Below are positions 42,719 to 53,941 of a stretch of 64,000 nucleotides of DNA, piece by piece. The notes beneath the pieces were generated by a model that saw nothing but the letters and a program-made list of their open reading frames with translations, was not told where the DNA came from and did no database searches. Made by a program: the position numbers and the translations under genes. The DNA comes from Fomitopsis serialis (taxonomy: Eukaryota; Basidiomycota; Agaricomycetes; Polyporales; Fomitopsidaceae). Position 1 is the first letter of the stretch. Each line of letters opens with the position of its first letter. The DNA lies in NCBI RefSeq assembly GCF_022376445.1, contig NW_025954961.1, positions 1,736,001 to 1,800,000 of the forward strand, given 5' to 3'.

Positions 42719-43693
42719 TCAATCCGCACAGAGTCTGACGGTCGTCATCAGCCCATAGTGATCACTGGCCCACTGGCCCTTCGCCGTTTTGAGTCCGACG
42801 CCTATCCTGCTCGGGGGATCCACCACCAACGATGAACTGCCAGTGTGCAAAATCTTGTCCATACGACACACTGGAAAGCGGTTCCTCGGCTGGTACCCCC
42901 ACGTAAAACTCGTCTCGTCATCCTCGGACCCTTGGTATGCGTCCGTCAACTCTGCCTCCGCAGGGAGGGTAGCATCGCGCGGATCGATGGGGTTCATGTC
43001 CCCGGCTACGATCCCCGCGTGTACACCGGGTGCTCTGAGCAGCTCCGCGGTGGCCAACAACTGTGCTGGACGCCTCGACGTGCCCTCTGGTAGTGATTCG
43101 AGGTGCACATTGGCTATTCGTAACAGCGCCGGTGTCCCATCTCCTGGAGCAGCCAACTGCACATCGACAAAGACGGCGTTTCTGCCCATGACGGAGTTTC
43201 CGAAGACTAGCGATTGCGCACCAACTGTAGGTACCGTATTCGAGACGAGCGTGACATTGCCATATCGAGGGCTCGGCCAGGTGTTCGCAGAGGTGGGGAT
43301 GGCGATGAAGTGCTCACGCACCCACCTGTGCTTGAGAAGAACGGACATCGCTTCGCCTTCGATCTCCTGCAGGAGAATACAACAAGGGACAGGTGACTCG
43401 CCAGCGTCGGCTCCGCCGGCTTGTCCCTCGAGAGCACTGCGAATGTGGTCTAGAGCACATCTCAGCCTCGCGTCAGCGTTGGGTGCCATGAAGTCGACGT
43501 TCCAAGAGACGAGACGAATGGATGTCGGCTGCGGCGTCGTGTTCCTTTTCTTCGATAGGAACTTCCAGTCCGAGAGCAGCCACTTGGTGGAGAAGCGTCC
43601 GGGCTTCAGGGGAATGATCTTGTTGACCAACGCAGACATCGCTTGTGAGTGAGAGTCAGCGGATGTAGGAGAATGGGATGGAGCAGGTAGCAT
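42719..43693 (-). CDS. Endonuclease/exonuclease/phosphatase-family protein, TDP2-like
   Basis: Mg-dependent phosphodiesterase fold. Tyrosyl-DNA phosphodiesterase 2 (removal of topoisomerase II adducts) is the closest family I recognise, but that role is inferred. Single exon, 324 aa, unbroken. Motifs in order: 'LVSWNVDFMAPN' (Asn), 'LLQEIEGEAM' (metal-binding Glu), 'GNVTLVS', 'RIANVHLESLP', 'GIVAGDMNPID' (DxN), 'TWGYQPRNRFP', 'RMDKILHTG' and 'WASDHYGLMT' (catalytic His). The ATG at 43693 begins a 324-aa protein; an in-frame ATG at 43639 ('MSALVNKIIP') may be the real start, since the first 18 residues are low-complexity. Confidence 0.85.
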   Translation of the reverse strand: MLPAPSHSPTSADSHSQAMSALVNKIIPLKPGRFSTKWLLSDWKFLSKKRNTTPQPTSIRLVSWNVDFMAPNADARLRCALDHIRSALEGQAGGADAGESPVPCCILLQEIEGEAMSVLLKHRWVREHFIAIPTSANTWPSPRYGNVTLVSNTVPTVGAQSLVFGNSVMGRNAVFVDVQLAAPGDGTPALLRIANVHLESLPEGTSRRPAQLLATAELLRAPGVHAGIVAGDMNPIDPRDATLPAEAELTDAYQGSEDDETSFTWGYQPRNRFPVCRMDKILHTGSSSLVVDPPSRIGVGLKTAKGQWASDHYGLMTTVRLCAD

Positions 43694-44166
43694 TTACTAC
43701 GTCGGAGAGGGTGGCACACAGTCGATCGACGCATGTACGATAACTTACTTAGTATGTATCGCACAAGCGCCGGCCACGTATAGCCTGAGGCGAGAAGTCC
43801 ACTAGCACACGCTGGCACAAGTCTTAATTGTAGACCATAAGGACGCGCATCGACGAGCATGTAAGTACCTTCAGATGGCACGGTGTTCTATAAGCTAAGT
43901 AAGTAATCAATTTTGTGTGCGAACACAAGCTATCTACATGAGGTTACGAAGAATACCACAAAGTATATACAGACCGGCACCGGAATTATATTACTAGTAG
44001 GCGTCGTAAGCAATGAATAAAGCTTCGAGGGAGTTAGTTGTGGTATCGAGACCTTAAAAGGCCTGGGTATAGCTGTGAACGCTCGCGACGAGTGGCTAGG
44101 GCGTACGAAGGGTTCACTCCCTCTCAATGAGTCGTGGCCTACTAGGCACACGCAAGTGATAAATCG
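43694..44166. other. Intergenic
   Basis: Upstream of the TDP2-like gene and downstream of the first cyclin of the pair. No feature was recognised. Confidence 0.45.
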
Positions 44167-45389
44167 TCAAAAAGTGATAGCCCAGGGGAACGAGGACGGC
44201 GGGGGGTCTATCTTGGGGACCAAGTCTGACTGCTCTCCGGAGGTCCGCGAGCCAGCTGACAGTGCGTCGGCAATGCCTTGATGGGCATTGACGTAGGCGA
44301 CTTGGAGTACAGGTGGCGTTCCGCCTGGTCCAGGTGGAAGCAGATCGTTGATATGGGGAGGAAGAAGATCCCTGATGGGTGGAAGGCGTTGTGCGTCTGG
44401 GACCTCGGGATACCTGAGCGGTGGTAGGCGGAGATCGGGCGCAGCATTTGCCGCGTCGAGGTAGTGGTCTTGTTCAACGGGCGGCGAGGCGCGCCGGCCG
44501 AGGTACGTAGAAGAGGTATCCCACCGGGATTCCGTCGTAGAGCATCGGCCCGTGCAGAGGGCGCCCACGCAACCACAGTGTAAGGAAGCGGACGAGCGGC
44601 TAGAAGAACGCGAAGGGCGCGCATCCAGGTGTCCGATAGGCGAAGCATACCGGGGGTCGAGCCGCCTTTCCTCCATGAACGGCGGCTTCGACCAGTAACT
44701 AGTTTTACGTTCGCAGCGTTCCATGATCGCGCGATAATGTTTGCTGTAGTCATTGGCGTGTACTTGTAAATTGTAGTTGATGAGTTGACGGAAGTCACGG
44801 TCGATCATTTCGATATCGTCGGCCGAGAGAACACCAGTGAGATGTGCCCACCACGCGTCGGCATACTGATATTCAATTGTACCCTGGATAGTAGCCTATC
44901 GCTCAGCATTCGTTGTTGCGCAGCAAGCAAGCACCGACATACCCTGGCTGCCACGAGGAATGCTCCAAGGAACGTACGCTCGCATGCCCAATTCAAAGGC
45001 AGCGGTCCCATCGTACTCGACGCTCTCTCCAGGTAGGTGAGACAGGTGAGAATAACAGGCATAGGGACTCCAGATCGTCGAATCAGGTTCTGCACGAAGT
45101 CGCAAAGGAAGGCCGTCTTGAGCACCGGCGCGAGCCACGTCTCCCCGTCGTAGCAAGCGTGGCTTACTGTCCACACAACGCAGTCGATCAAATAATCTTC
45201 GAGCATATATCATCAGTAGAATATACATGCAACCAAAATCGCTGCCCACGCACCGATGACGTCCCAGTTGACCGGGTCGTGGCGCGGTTCTTCGGCAATG
45301 CGACGATGATGTTCGCGTTGGTCGTAAGCTGGCCGTTGTGGGCGCAGCCCGGACGATGTCGCTGATGCAGACAAAGTATAGGTTTCCAT
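44167..45389 (-). CDS. Cyclin-box protein, copy A of a related pair
   Basis: Exons: 45389-45254, 45196-44943 and 44883-44167; 368 aa, frame intact. The cyclin box spans about residues 45-170: 'NWDVIDYLIDCVVWTV', 'VQNLIRRSGVPMPVILTCLTYLERA', 'ERTFLGAFLVAAR', 'YADAWWAHLTGVLSADDI' and 'DFRQLINYNLQVHANDY', the helix order of Pcl/Pho80-class cyclins. The C-terminal 200 residues are Pro/Arg/Ser-rich with a repeated 'LPPIRDLLPPHINDLLPPG' pattern. Copy B at 46.8-48.3 kb has the same intron phases and 'NWDTIDY' start, so the two are tandem paralogues. The CDK partner cannot be told from sequence. A TATA-like element lies at 45522-45529. Confidence 0.8.
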
Positions 45390-46789
45390 TCTGAGTGCCC
45401 CTCAAGGGAAAGGAGGTGGCGACGATGATGAGAGAGACGGAGTATTCGCCGGCCTTGGATGTCGGTGCTCTGCAGGTGGTTGATAGATATCAGGGGGGCA
45501 TCGAAGCCACTCCTGCGTCTCTTTATATCTTGCTTTGACCCTGCAAGCGCCACTACTTGGCCGGCACATGCAGGTGGCCACTTCGAAAACGTAGTGCATA
45601 TATGCCGACGCGCAATCGTTGCGGCCATAGACTGATGGCACTGCATCGCTAGCGACAAAGACAAAGCGCAATCGACTGGAACTAGGGTGCGCTGTCCCGG
45701 TCAACTCCGAGTGATTGCGTACGCTCGCTCGAACTCACCTGCCAAATTCGCTACGAGGTGCCTAGTGGCGCGCCACGAGGCGGATCGCTTTGACCTACAA
45801 GACAACGAGCGTGGTAGCCACGAGGACTGGATCTATGCTCCGTATGATGTGCAACATGAGACTTCTGTCCCTCGTCTGGACGGGCCAGCTCAAGATCGTG
45901 ATGTCCCAAGACTCCTGTGAGATGAGGCTCGATCAGGTTCCGATGCAGTTGCGATGATGAGAAGGGCTCACAAATACTGCCGTTTACTTGCCGCGCCGCG
46001 TATGACTCGGAGAGCATCTGCATCTGCTGGGTTGAGATTCTAGCGTAGAGGCTATGACAGACAGACTCGCTCAGTTCGACTGATATGTTCGAGTTGAACT
46101 TCGGACACGAGGCTACGTATCGGCACCGGCGCCAAACCGCGCGGGGATTGCCCGAAGTGACGCGGCCTGGAAGTAACCTAGTCTCCCCTAGGCAGACCCT
46201 AAAGAAGACCTCTTGGAGTGGGGGAGAGGACGGTCTTCTAAGGAAGTAACCAATATTAATTGCAATTTCTTCGTACTAGCTCTATACATCAACGGCAAAA
46301 GGCAAGTCACTGTGAGTGCAAAACCACTGGCAGTACAACATAGCATGTGGCACAGCACTGTTACAAGGAATTGAAGGCACAGTGAGTGAGCCACTACGAT
46401 CATTTACGGCCAGCGGCAAGTTGATCGCTCAATCGGTGTCAATGGGTGGCGATCGCCACTAGGTGGAGGTCCAAATAAAATAAACCATTTGCGTTGTTAT
46501 GGCGTACGGGGGGTCTAGAGGACGAGGCGCTGTGCTATATGAACGGGTATATATTGGGCGGGGTATCTGAGTAAAGAGACGACAGAGGCATAGGGCAGTA
46601 CAAGGCTACTATCAAGGTATGTATGTCGAGCCGCAGACGCTGTCGATGTAGAATGAAACAACGTATGAGACTCTCGTCGCAGTAAGATTCTCATAGCCGT
46701 GATGCCGGTCACAATGGCCAGCGCAGGATGCCTCCCGTCGGGTACGACGTCAGGGATGGGAGCGCCACCGATGCAACGACAGCCTTTGA
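45390..46789. other. Intergenic between the two cyclin genes
   Basis: Holds the promoter of copy A (GATATAAAG on the minus strand at 45521-45529). The rest, to 46789, shows no coding pattern I can support. Confidence 0.45.
45521..45529 (-). promoter_or_regulatory. TATA-like element of cyclin copy A
   Basis: GATATAAAG on the minus strand, about 135 bp upstream of the ATG at 45389; copy B has the matching CGATATAAA at 48421-48429. Confidence 0.5.
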
Positions 46790-48307
46790 CTATCTCTCGT
46801 GCCGCTCGTCCTGACTGTGTAACCATGGTCGCGGTGGCGCGCGTCTCAAACGCGGGTCATCATAATGTCGGTCGCGAGAAGGTGGAGGTGTTGGCTGTAG
46901 TGGAGGAGGGTCGTCAGGCGCGAGATCCCGCAGATTTGGCAAGTCCCGTAGAGGAGGCAAGCATGGTGGGTACCGTCCGTGCGAGCGGCGGTACCTGTCT
47001 CCGCTGTAAGGCGTCCTCAACGAGTGCCTGGATTGCCTTCGAGGAGGGTCATCGTCATGGTCAAGAACATGCTCGCGCGAATCGCGTGCTCTGCGGCCAC
47101 TGTACGGATAAGGGTCCCACCGCCTGCGATGCTCAATAGCAGTGTCACCGTGGGAGAGTTGCGCTGCCGTGGATAAGGAACTGATGTACGCTGGTGTAGG
47201 AAGGGGGCGGGGACGACGTGGCGGAGGTGACCGTGACCGTTCACGACCTCCTCGGTTGCCGACGAACGGTGGTAGCGGGCGGCGAGCCTCAGAATGCCAC
47301 GGCGCAGGGGGAGCAGGAAGGAGTGGAGCAGGTGGGTCGACGCGCGGCGACGCAGGGGCTCGGTGTACCCATTGTTCCGGTAGCACGCGCACCGAGGACG
47401 AGGCCATAGGGTATGGTGACTCGACCTGAACGTAGTCGCGGGATATGGGTGCCGACGAAGACGCATGAACACGGTGCGACGACGAGGGGATAAGGTGCTG
47501 CTGGGAAGCGTCGCTTCGAGGGCGCCCGGCTCCAATGGGAGTGGGGTACGTCTTCGGGGACTGCGCGGGTTGCTGGACAGGGTGCGAAGGAAGCACACCC
47601 ATCGTTTGGTACCAACCGCCTTTCTTCCTAACGCAAAACTCCATGAGGCCGTCGTAATGGCTCAGGAGCTCTCCCTCCTTGACGCTGAGATCGTATTCGA
47701 TTAAAATCAGGAAGTGGCGCTCGACCGTTCGGAGCATCGTCCGGTCGTAGACACTTGCCCACTGCGCCCAGGACGAGAGTGGATAGCAGGCATCGTTGAG
47801 ATACTGAGAAAACGACATAACCGTCAGCACGGTGGCGCCACCAAAAAGACGGTGCGCCTACTTTATGAGCCGTCATCAGCGCCGCCAGCAGCAGGTCCTC
47901 CCCTTCCCATAGCTTATTGAGGCTTGTATGGAGGTTCTTGGCGAACCCCCGCTGAGTCCTCTTGACATATGAGAGGGCGACGAGGAGTGTGCCCATGTCT
48001 ACCTGAGACTTTGCGAGTACGTTGCAAGCGAGGTAGCCAAAGAACGCCGTGCTGAGACGATGTGCCTCCTTGTCACGACGATAGGGAGCCAAGATGCTTA
48101 TGATGTACTGAATACAGTAGTCTGTAGCAGCCAAGCTCTCAGTCTTGGGACGGCGAAGATGTGGCGCATGCACTAACCTATGGTATCCCAATTGATGGGC
48201 ATCCGTTGTATTTCGAGCAGATGTGGATGGTGAAACCGAGCAGTAATCAGGCTCGACGGCGCGACGGCTTCCTCTGCGGAGGGATGAGTGCGCGAGGAGT
48301 GCTCCAT
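46790..48307 (-). CDS. Cyclin-box protein, copy B of a related pair
   Basis: Exons: 48307-48178, 48121-47862 and 47803-46790; 467 aa, frame intact. Cyclin box: 'NWDTIDYCIQYIISILAPY', 'VLAKSQVDMGTLLVALSYVKR', 'GEDLLLAALMTAHKYLND', 'WAQWASVYDRTMLRTVERHF' and 'LIEYDLSVKEGELLSHYDGL'. The tail of about 290 residues is disordered, rich in Arg/Pro/Ser with RS and SP dipeptides ('GRERSRSPPPRRPRP'), and ends with Pro-rich 'LRDLPNLRDLAPDDPPPL', similar in style to copy A. The long RS-like tail suggests nuclear localisation (inference). Paralogy with copy A is clear from splice positions and the box start, but identity is low, so the duplication is old. Confidence 0.82.
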
Positions 48308-49161
48308 TTCAGTGGATTAGTAGATAGATGAGGGATGGGGTGAAGGGTGCTTGCGTGTGCAAGTGCGACGGTTGTAAGATCGTAGATGCCTGCAGTTCGC
48401 AAGGGCGACAGGTAGCATCCTTTATATCGTTCGCTTGGGCCCTCTCTGTATGTGGACTACGCTTTGGCAGTGCTTGCCGGCGATGAACTGTGGATTGGTA
48501 CCGAAGCGCCAGCTTGGACCCTCATCGGCGACGCTTGGGCCTAGGAAGGCAGGCATACACAAAGCGTCGGCCATATTCTATGACGACCATATGCTGAGAA
48601 CCCATGTCGGAGTACAATAATGCTGGATGGCGGCTCACCGCAACCCGGCGTCTACTCTACAATCAGCGCTCTGGCCTTCTAGTGAAGAATTCTCACCTGC
48701 GTGCTTTACAGCCCCGCATACGCTGATGCGCATGCCTGCCCGATGCAGACGCTTTCGGTGAGGTAGGCGGTGTACACGAGGCATGCATGAGGACCGTAGT
48801 ATAGCGGCGTGGTGATTCTTCTGAAGAGACCTACAGCAAGCAGCGATGCCGGAGTTCCTGCCCTGCCGTGGAGGCCGCGTAATCCTCACAGACTGAGAAG
48901 AGTGCGTCAACTCACTGGCACCGGCATCGATAATGGAGAGAATGTCAAGTGAGTCAACCCCTCGTTAGTCCGCTCGGCCTCCTTAGACGAGAAAATATGC
49001 TGGAAATTCCAAGATGACGGATCCGACGGAGACGTCTGACGCTCACAATCACACGTATGCACGGCGGGCATATCATGGCATGTTTTAATGTGGTGAGAGT
49101 ACATATGCTGCCTTAGCGTGCATGCGAGACGATGATAGCAGAATCGACGAAGAGAGACCAA
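48308..49161. other. Intergenic, cyclin copy B promoter
   Basis: TATA-like CGATATAAA (minus) at 48421-48429. The remaining sequence has no supported gene. Confidence 0.45.
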
Positions 49162-49679
49162 TCAGTCCGATCCGCCCGTAGACCGTGCTGAGCAATGAGA
49201 AGTCAGAGAGTAGTGCATTCCGACAGAGACGAATACGCACTGTAGATCAACTGGCCGCTGTGGTGGACAATCCGCTTGATCTGGCCCTCCTTCTCCAAAT
49301 GCCTGATGGCTACCCGTGCCAAGCTCCCATTCACCTTCAGCCGCTCGATGAGGATGCTCTGGCTGATGAATCGGAAGGTGGGGACCTCCTTCATGATGCG
49401 GTCGTAGGTGGGCTTGTCGAGGATGACGGCGTGCTGCGCCTTGTCCTTGACCTTGCCCTTCGACCATTTCTTCTTCTTTGCAGCCTTGCTGCTACTGGAC
49501 GCCGCGGGGGCTGCCTTAGCCTTGGCCTGGATACAAAATTCATGGTCAGAGACCGCATGTCATCCAGATGGGCATCCGTGCATCCAACACCAACGACATG
49601 GAAATGGTTCACGTTCATGGAACCGATGCATTACACCTACGGCACAGGACACCTGTGAGCAAAAATACACACTCACCAT
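49162..49679 (-). CDS. RPS25: 40S ribosomal protein eS25
   Basis: Small-subunit protein near the E site. Exon 1 consists only of the ATG (49679-49677); intron 49527-49676 (150 nt); exon 2 49526-49241; intron 49188-49240; exon 3 49187-49162. The 104-aa product is normal for the family: an Ala/Lys-rich start ('[15 protein letters not shown]'), then '[19 protein letters not shown]', '[19 protein letters not shown]', '[18 protein letters not shown]', 'LIYTRSTGGSD'. The winged-helix motif is complete. The first intron is about three times longer than others in the window and lies right after the start codon, as often seen in ribosomal protein genes. Confidence 0.95.
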
Positions 49680-50082
49680 TGTCTTGTCGGCCTGTCGTGA
49701 GTGCTGTGGACGGCGAGCGACACTGCAAGGGCGAGTATGGTCTCTACGGACAAGGCCGAGCGGAGCTACAAAATAAACGCCAACAGCGAGCTGCCGCCAC
49801 TTCAAGTTCCAGGTTCCAGGCCTGGGTTTGTTCTCAGTTGCCGCCACAAACATTGTCGTAACATCGTACTCAAAAAGCCAATATTGCACATAGATCATAA
49901 ACGCAAGCATGTTCATGGCTGCTTGTGATCATACATGTAGTCAATCTGTCAGAATTACTTATGTCTTGCGCATCCTCCAAAAGTCCGAACGCGCTTGAGT
50001 CCCATGTAAGTCTTCGAACATACGTCACAAAACACATGGTACTGACCTCCGTTTCTGCCCATCGTCATCATTCGCTCCCGAT
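49680..50082. other. Intergenic, RPS25 promoter
   Basis: No further feature was recognised. Confidence 0.45.
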
Positions 50083-50602
50083 TCACAGCATGCCGCGCAA
50101 ATCAAGCAGAACCTTCTTATCGCGAGATTCGCGACGGAACATCTCGCGATGCTGCTCGTGTTGAACTGCGGACAGTGCGCCCTGGAAATTCGCGGACACT
50201 AATCTTCCTTCAGCGAACGTCGCCTGATAGCGAGTAGCATCCTCGCATCTGGAATCCGCTAGAGGCCTGATGTGCGAATACAATTGAACACGTTCAGCAT
50301 CTGTGAGATTTCTCATGTGCTGTTCATATCTCGTTGATCGGCCTTGTTACGTTCCCAGTAAAATTCGGACAGCTTCTTTCCGCCCTGCGACGAAATGAGC
50401 GTAGGATTGCTCCCAAAGGGAGAGCCAGGAAGCGAGATAGGTGGTGTCTTAGCTCCTCTCTTTGACTCGTTTAACGGTCTTGACACTCTCCTTACAGTCA
50501 AGGATCTAGGCCTACCATAGTGGCATTAGAGAATATCGAAATCCAAAGGCCAGGAAAGACTAACTTTGCGGATGTGGCAGCTTGTTGGCGCGTGGGCTTC
50601 AT
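50083..50602 (-). CDS. Small unrecognised protein, about 155 aa (one apparent 1-nt deletion)
   Basis: ATG at 50602; exon 1 50602-50565; intron 50512-50564 (gttagt...gtag); exon 2 50511-50083. The N-terminus is basic ('MKPTRQQAATSAKPRSLTVR'), followed by a Ser/Pro/Gly region and then a charged helical segment: 'KKLSEFYWERNKADQ', 'YEQHMRNLTDAERVQLYSHI' and 'HEQHREMFRRESRDKKVLL'. The model is 467 nt, one base short; the frame jumps at about 50333 in the middle of the helical segment while both halves keep coding character. No family recognised. The canonical intron and continuous helix pattern make a real gene likely. Confidence 0.55.
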
Positions 50603-51218
50603 GATGCCACCTGTTCTCGGAGTTGGGTTTGTCTCCCCGCATCCGGCTCGTGGTGTTCTTAAACCGTAGGGGTGATCAAAGCGCAAGTCTACTCAAAGCG
50701 AATGCTGGCCAAAGCGAGGTCACATAGTGCCACTCACGACGCTTCGATTCGGCTAGTAACACTCTTTCTACTGCCAGTGGTAATGTCGTATGCTACCTAT
50801 AGCTTCTTCGGGAGGCCGTGCCATAAAAAGCCCAGTTCAATGTGTTAGATCCAACCAAGATCATGCGGTTGTCCGTAGCGAGACTTGTCACGAAGCCACC
50901 GAGACCTTCGTGCAACTCGCCGCGATCAAATGCTGACGTTGGTACCTTAAAGCCCGCCTGTTAAGTGTACAGCCTAAGGAAACACATTGCTGCAGTAATC
51001 AATTTAGAGGGTGAGCACCGCGAGACGTGTTGTTGTCCCACAGTTCGTGATTTTACAGCAGCTTGCAGTCATGAACGAGGCGAAGTGAACTGAAACGACT
51101 AGACCTGCCGAATACGGAATGCGTTGACAGAAGCGCGCCTGTCACGGGACTGACGCGCCGAGCGTCGCAGTGCATCCTGACGGTGGCTGCGTCAACCTCC
51201 ACGTCGACCTCGCCGGTC
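50603..51218. other. Divergent intergenic region
   Basis: Separates the minus-strand small gene from plus-strand GTB1, so it should contain both promoters. No motif stands out. Confidence 0.45.
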
Positions 51219-53371
51219 ATGCTGTGGCTTGTGCTGATTCTACCCATCCCCGCGCTCGCTGGCATCGAGAAGACCCGTGGGGTACCTCCATCTCTCACTT
51301 CTCGGTACCAGTCGCCTGGTTCGGACTCGGCCCTGTGGTCGTGCCTCGACGGGTCTAAGTCCATCCCATGGTCTGCCGTGAATGATGATTATTGTGATTG
51401 TTCGGATGGGAGCGACGAACCAGGTGTGCACTGGTACTGGCGCTATCCTAATACTTGGCTCACATGAAGTTCTCAGGAACTGGAGCATGCCCTAACAGTC
51501 TGTTCTACTGCGTGAACGAGGGCCATATCGGCTCTTTGATTCCCAGCACGCGGGTGGGAGACGGACTGTGTGGTATGTGGTTTTATGAATCACTCATATG
51601 TGTGCTAATTGCATTGTTCCAAGAGCCTGAATGCTGTGATGGCTCTGATGAGCAGCTAGGTTTGTGCCCGAACATCTGTAAGGAGGTGGGCGAGGCGTAC
51701 GAGAAGCAGCAAGAGGCTGAACGGAAGACACGCAGGACGGTACGCAATGTATACCTTTGCGCATGTGCTGCATGTTCTGAACGCACACTGGCAGGGCTCT
51801 AAAATCCGCGCTCTGTACATCGCGCATGCCCAGAAGGAGAAGAAGCGCTTGGAAGGTCAGATCGCTTCTTCCGAAGCTGAGGTTGCAGTGAGGGAAAAAG
51901 AGGTCGCTCGTCTTAGGGTGAGCCTTTGCTTGAGTTCTGCGAGGGGTCCCTCTGAAGAACGCTATCACAGATATCGCGGATACCGCAGAATCGCTTTCGG
52001 AGGCTACTATGCTCCACAAGAAAGAGTCTCGTAGGCCTTTTCACATGCTGTCGTTCGCACTCGTTCAGTTGAACTGTCTGGGTCGCACAGCCCTTTACAA
52101 GTCCCTCATCGACATTCTCTCGCTCTTCAATCTCTCAGCGCGAACATAAAAAGCAACTAGAGCGTCAGAAAGCACTTGGGGACATCCTCGACGCCCTCCG
52201 AATCGGTTACAACCCGAACTACCAAGACATGGCCGTTCTCGAAGCAGTCCGTGGCTGGGAGGCGCTCGCTGGTCTGCCGCACATCAACGACGTGCGCACG
52301 GAGGAGGGCTCTACCGACACTGCAGGCGCCATCGTCCAGCAACAGGAGGAAAAGCTCGAAGACGGGACGTGGTCTGCGGAGATGCTCGAAAAGAGCTTGA
52401 CAGCTTGCTGAAGAGCGACTACGAGACGCTGCTGATCGAACATGACAAGCATATCGGCGCGCCTGCGCACGGATCCCTATGTGAGTACTCCAAGACTGCC
52501 CCTAGCTCAACTCTTACCTTGGCTAGTATTCAACCTGAATGCTTACATACCCGATGCGTTTTTGCCGCAATACTTAGCCTTCCGCGATACGCTGGTATCC
52601 TGGCTCGAGACGTTCGGCGTCGCGAAGGGTATCGACGATGAGGCGTCTTCGGTCAGTGCATGCTCGCACGTGTCACCCGTGGTCAATATTAATGTGAGGT
52701 CACATAGACACGTCCGCCGCTCGCAAAGCTTACCACGACGCGGAGAACACTCTGATATCAGTACAGAAGGACTCGACAAAGCTCAAATGAGCTTGAGCGT
52801 CTCTTGAGCCCGAGTGGTATGGTCTGGAGGGCGAGTGGAAGAAGCTCGACGGCATGTGTCTGACGAAGGACACCGGAGAGTGGGTACCACGATGTACTGA
52901 CGAAGTTCTCGCATTGACGTCTACTTATCAGGTACACGTATGAGTCTGCCTCTTCGGAGAGGCTAAGCAGAAGCCGAACAAGGGCGGATCATTCCAGAGT
53001 TTGGGGTGAGTGTTCGGAGGCAATGTCTCGGTGCCTGCACTCATGCGCGCTGCCATAGCAAATTCACTCATTGGAACAACGCTCCTGGCATCGAGCCAGG
53101 CTCGCCCGAGTTCTATACCAAGCAACATTACGAGCGGGGATCCAAATGCTGGAACGGTCCGCATCGTAGTGTCACGGTAAGTTTTCACACGTGTCCGATC
53201 TTCGGTAGCTGATGATGGAGGGTTTCCACCTAAGGTTTTAATGAGCTGTGGGACAGAGAATGCACTTCACACAGTGGCGGAACCCGAGAAGTGCGAATAT
53301 CAGCTCACAATGACGTCCCCTGCGCTTTGCTTGCCCCCGAATGAGAGTGAAGCCTCCGAGATGAGCTGTAG
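51219..53371 (+). CDS. GTB1: Glucosidase II beta subunit (PRKCSH-like), with several apparent indels
   Basis: ER-lumen regulatory subunit of glucosidase II, which trims glucose from N-glycans. It starts with a signal peptide ('MLWLVLILPIPALAG'). Two LDL-receptor class A-like segments follow ('DDYCDCSDGSDEPG' and 'EPECCDGSDE'). A coiled coil ('HAQKEKKRLEGQIASSEAEV', 'REHKKQLERQKALGDIL') and the conserved 'RIGYNPNYQDMAVLEAVRGW' come next. The C-terminal MRH (mannose-6-phosphate receptor homology) domain includes 'CLFGEAKQKPNKGGSFQSLG', 'YERGSKCWNGPHRSVTV' and 'CGTENALHTVAEPEKCEY'. About ten exons; clear ones are 51219-51423, 51477-51572, 51624-51739, 51795-51917 and 51958-52030. Frames break at about 52120, 52389-52392 (A-run), 52785-52815, 52944 and 53356. 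Restoring one base at the last site gives a C-terminal RDEL followed by TAG at 53369-53371, a fitting ER-retrieval signal. Confidence 0.83.
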
Positions 53372-53391
53372 GGCTATGTACTATCATAGCA

Positions 53392-53941
53392 TGTGACATA
53401 TTAGACTATTCTTGGAGTTCTTGCTATATATAGGAGAGCTTTGGATGCATACTCGTTTTGCTCATTGTGTTGAGTTTGAGGTTATGTTAGCAGTGCTGAA
53501 CAGGATAAGTTGAGAACCTGCCTGCCTCATTCCTGCATGCCATGGTTTATATACTGTAGTCATAGCTTGCATGAGGAGGCTAATAGAGTCCATGTATACC
53601 ATGTATGCTAAGATGATGCTGTATACTACTCAGGACTTAAGCATACCCTGTGCTAAACTGGGGCCTTTGCTCTGAGGTTTTGGATGGCATGATTCCAATG
53701 TACAATTGGCAAGTAGCATCAAGTTATCAACAGGTTCTTCATTTCCTTATTGATAGATTATATTTTAGGCATGGTATCATTGTGCTGTAGACTTATTTAT
53801 ACACCAAATGCACTGGCGGATTGCATCACATGACCATAGCAAACAAGACAAATATGTACTCAATTGTCTTAATGTGGGTGGTCCACTCCAGTTTGCATTT
53901 CATTCCCCCCACCTTCCACCCCACTCAAGTTGTTACTACAG
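53392..53941 (+). mobile_element. Possible solo LTR (weak)
   Basis: A 550-bp segment beginning TGTGACA and ending ACTACAG is flanked by TAGCA on both sides (53387-53391 and 53942-53946). It contains CTATATATAGG at about 53430-53440, as in an LTR U3/R boundary, and is almost free of CpG. The 3' end is not the canonical CA, and a 5-bp repeat is weak evidence. Confidence 0.25.

Noticed and set aside
42789..43652. 287-aa plus-strand open frame
   Set aside because: Antisense of the TDP2-like gene, whose minus-strand frame holds the catalytic motifs.
45687..46023. Overlapping open frames on both strands between the cyclin genes
   Set aside because: Neither has a recognisable motif, a splice partner or a better codon bias than the other.
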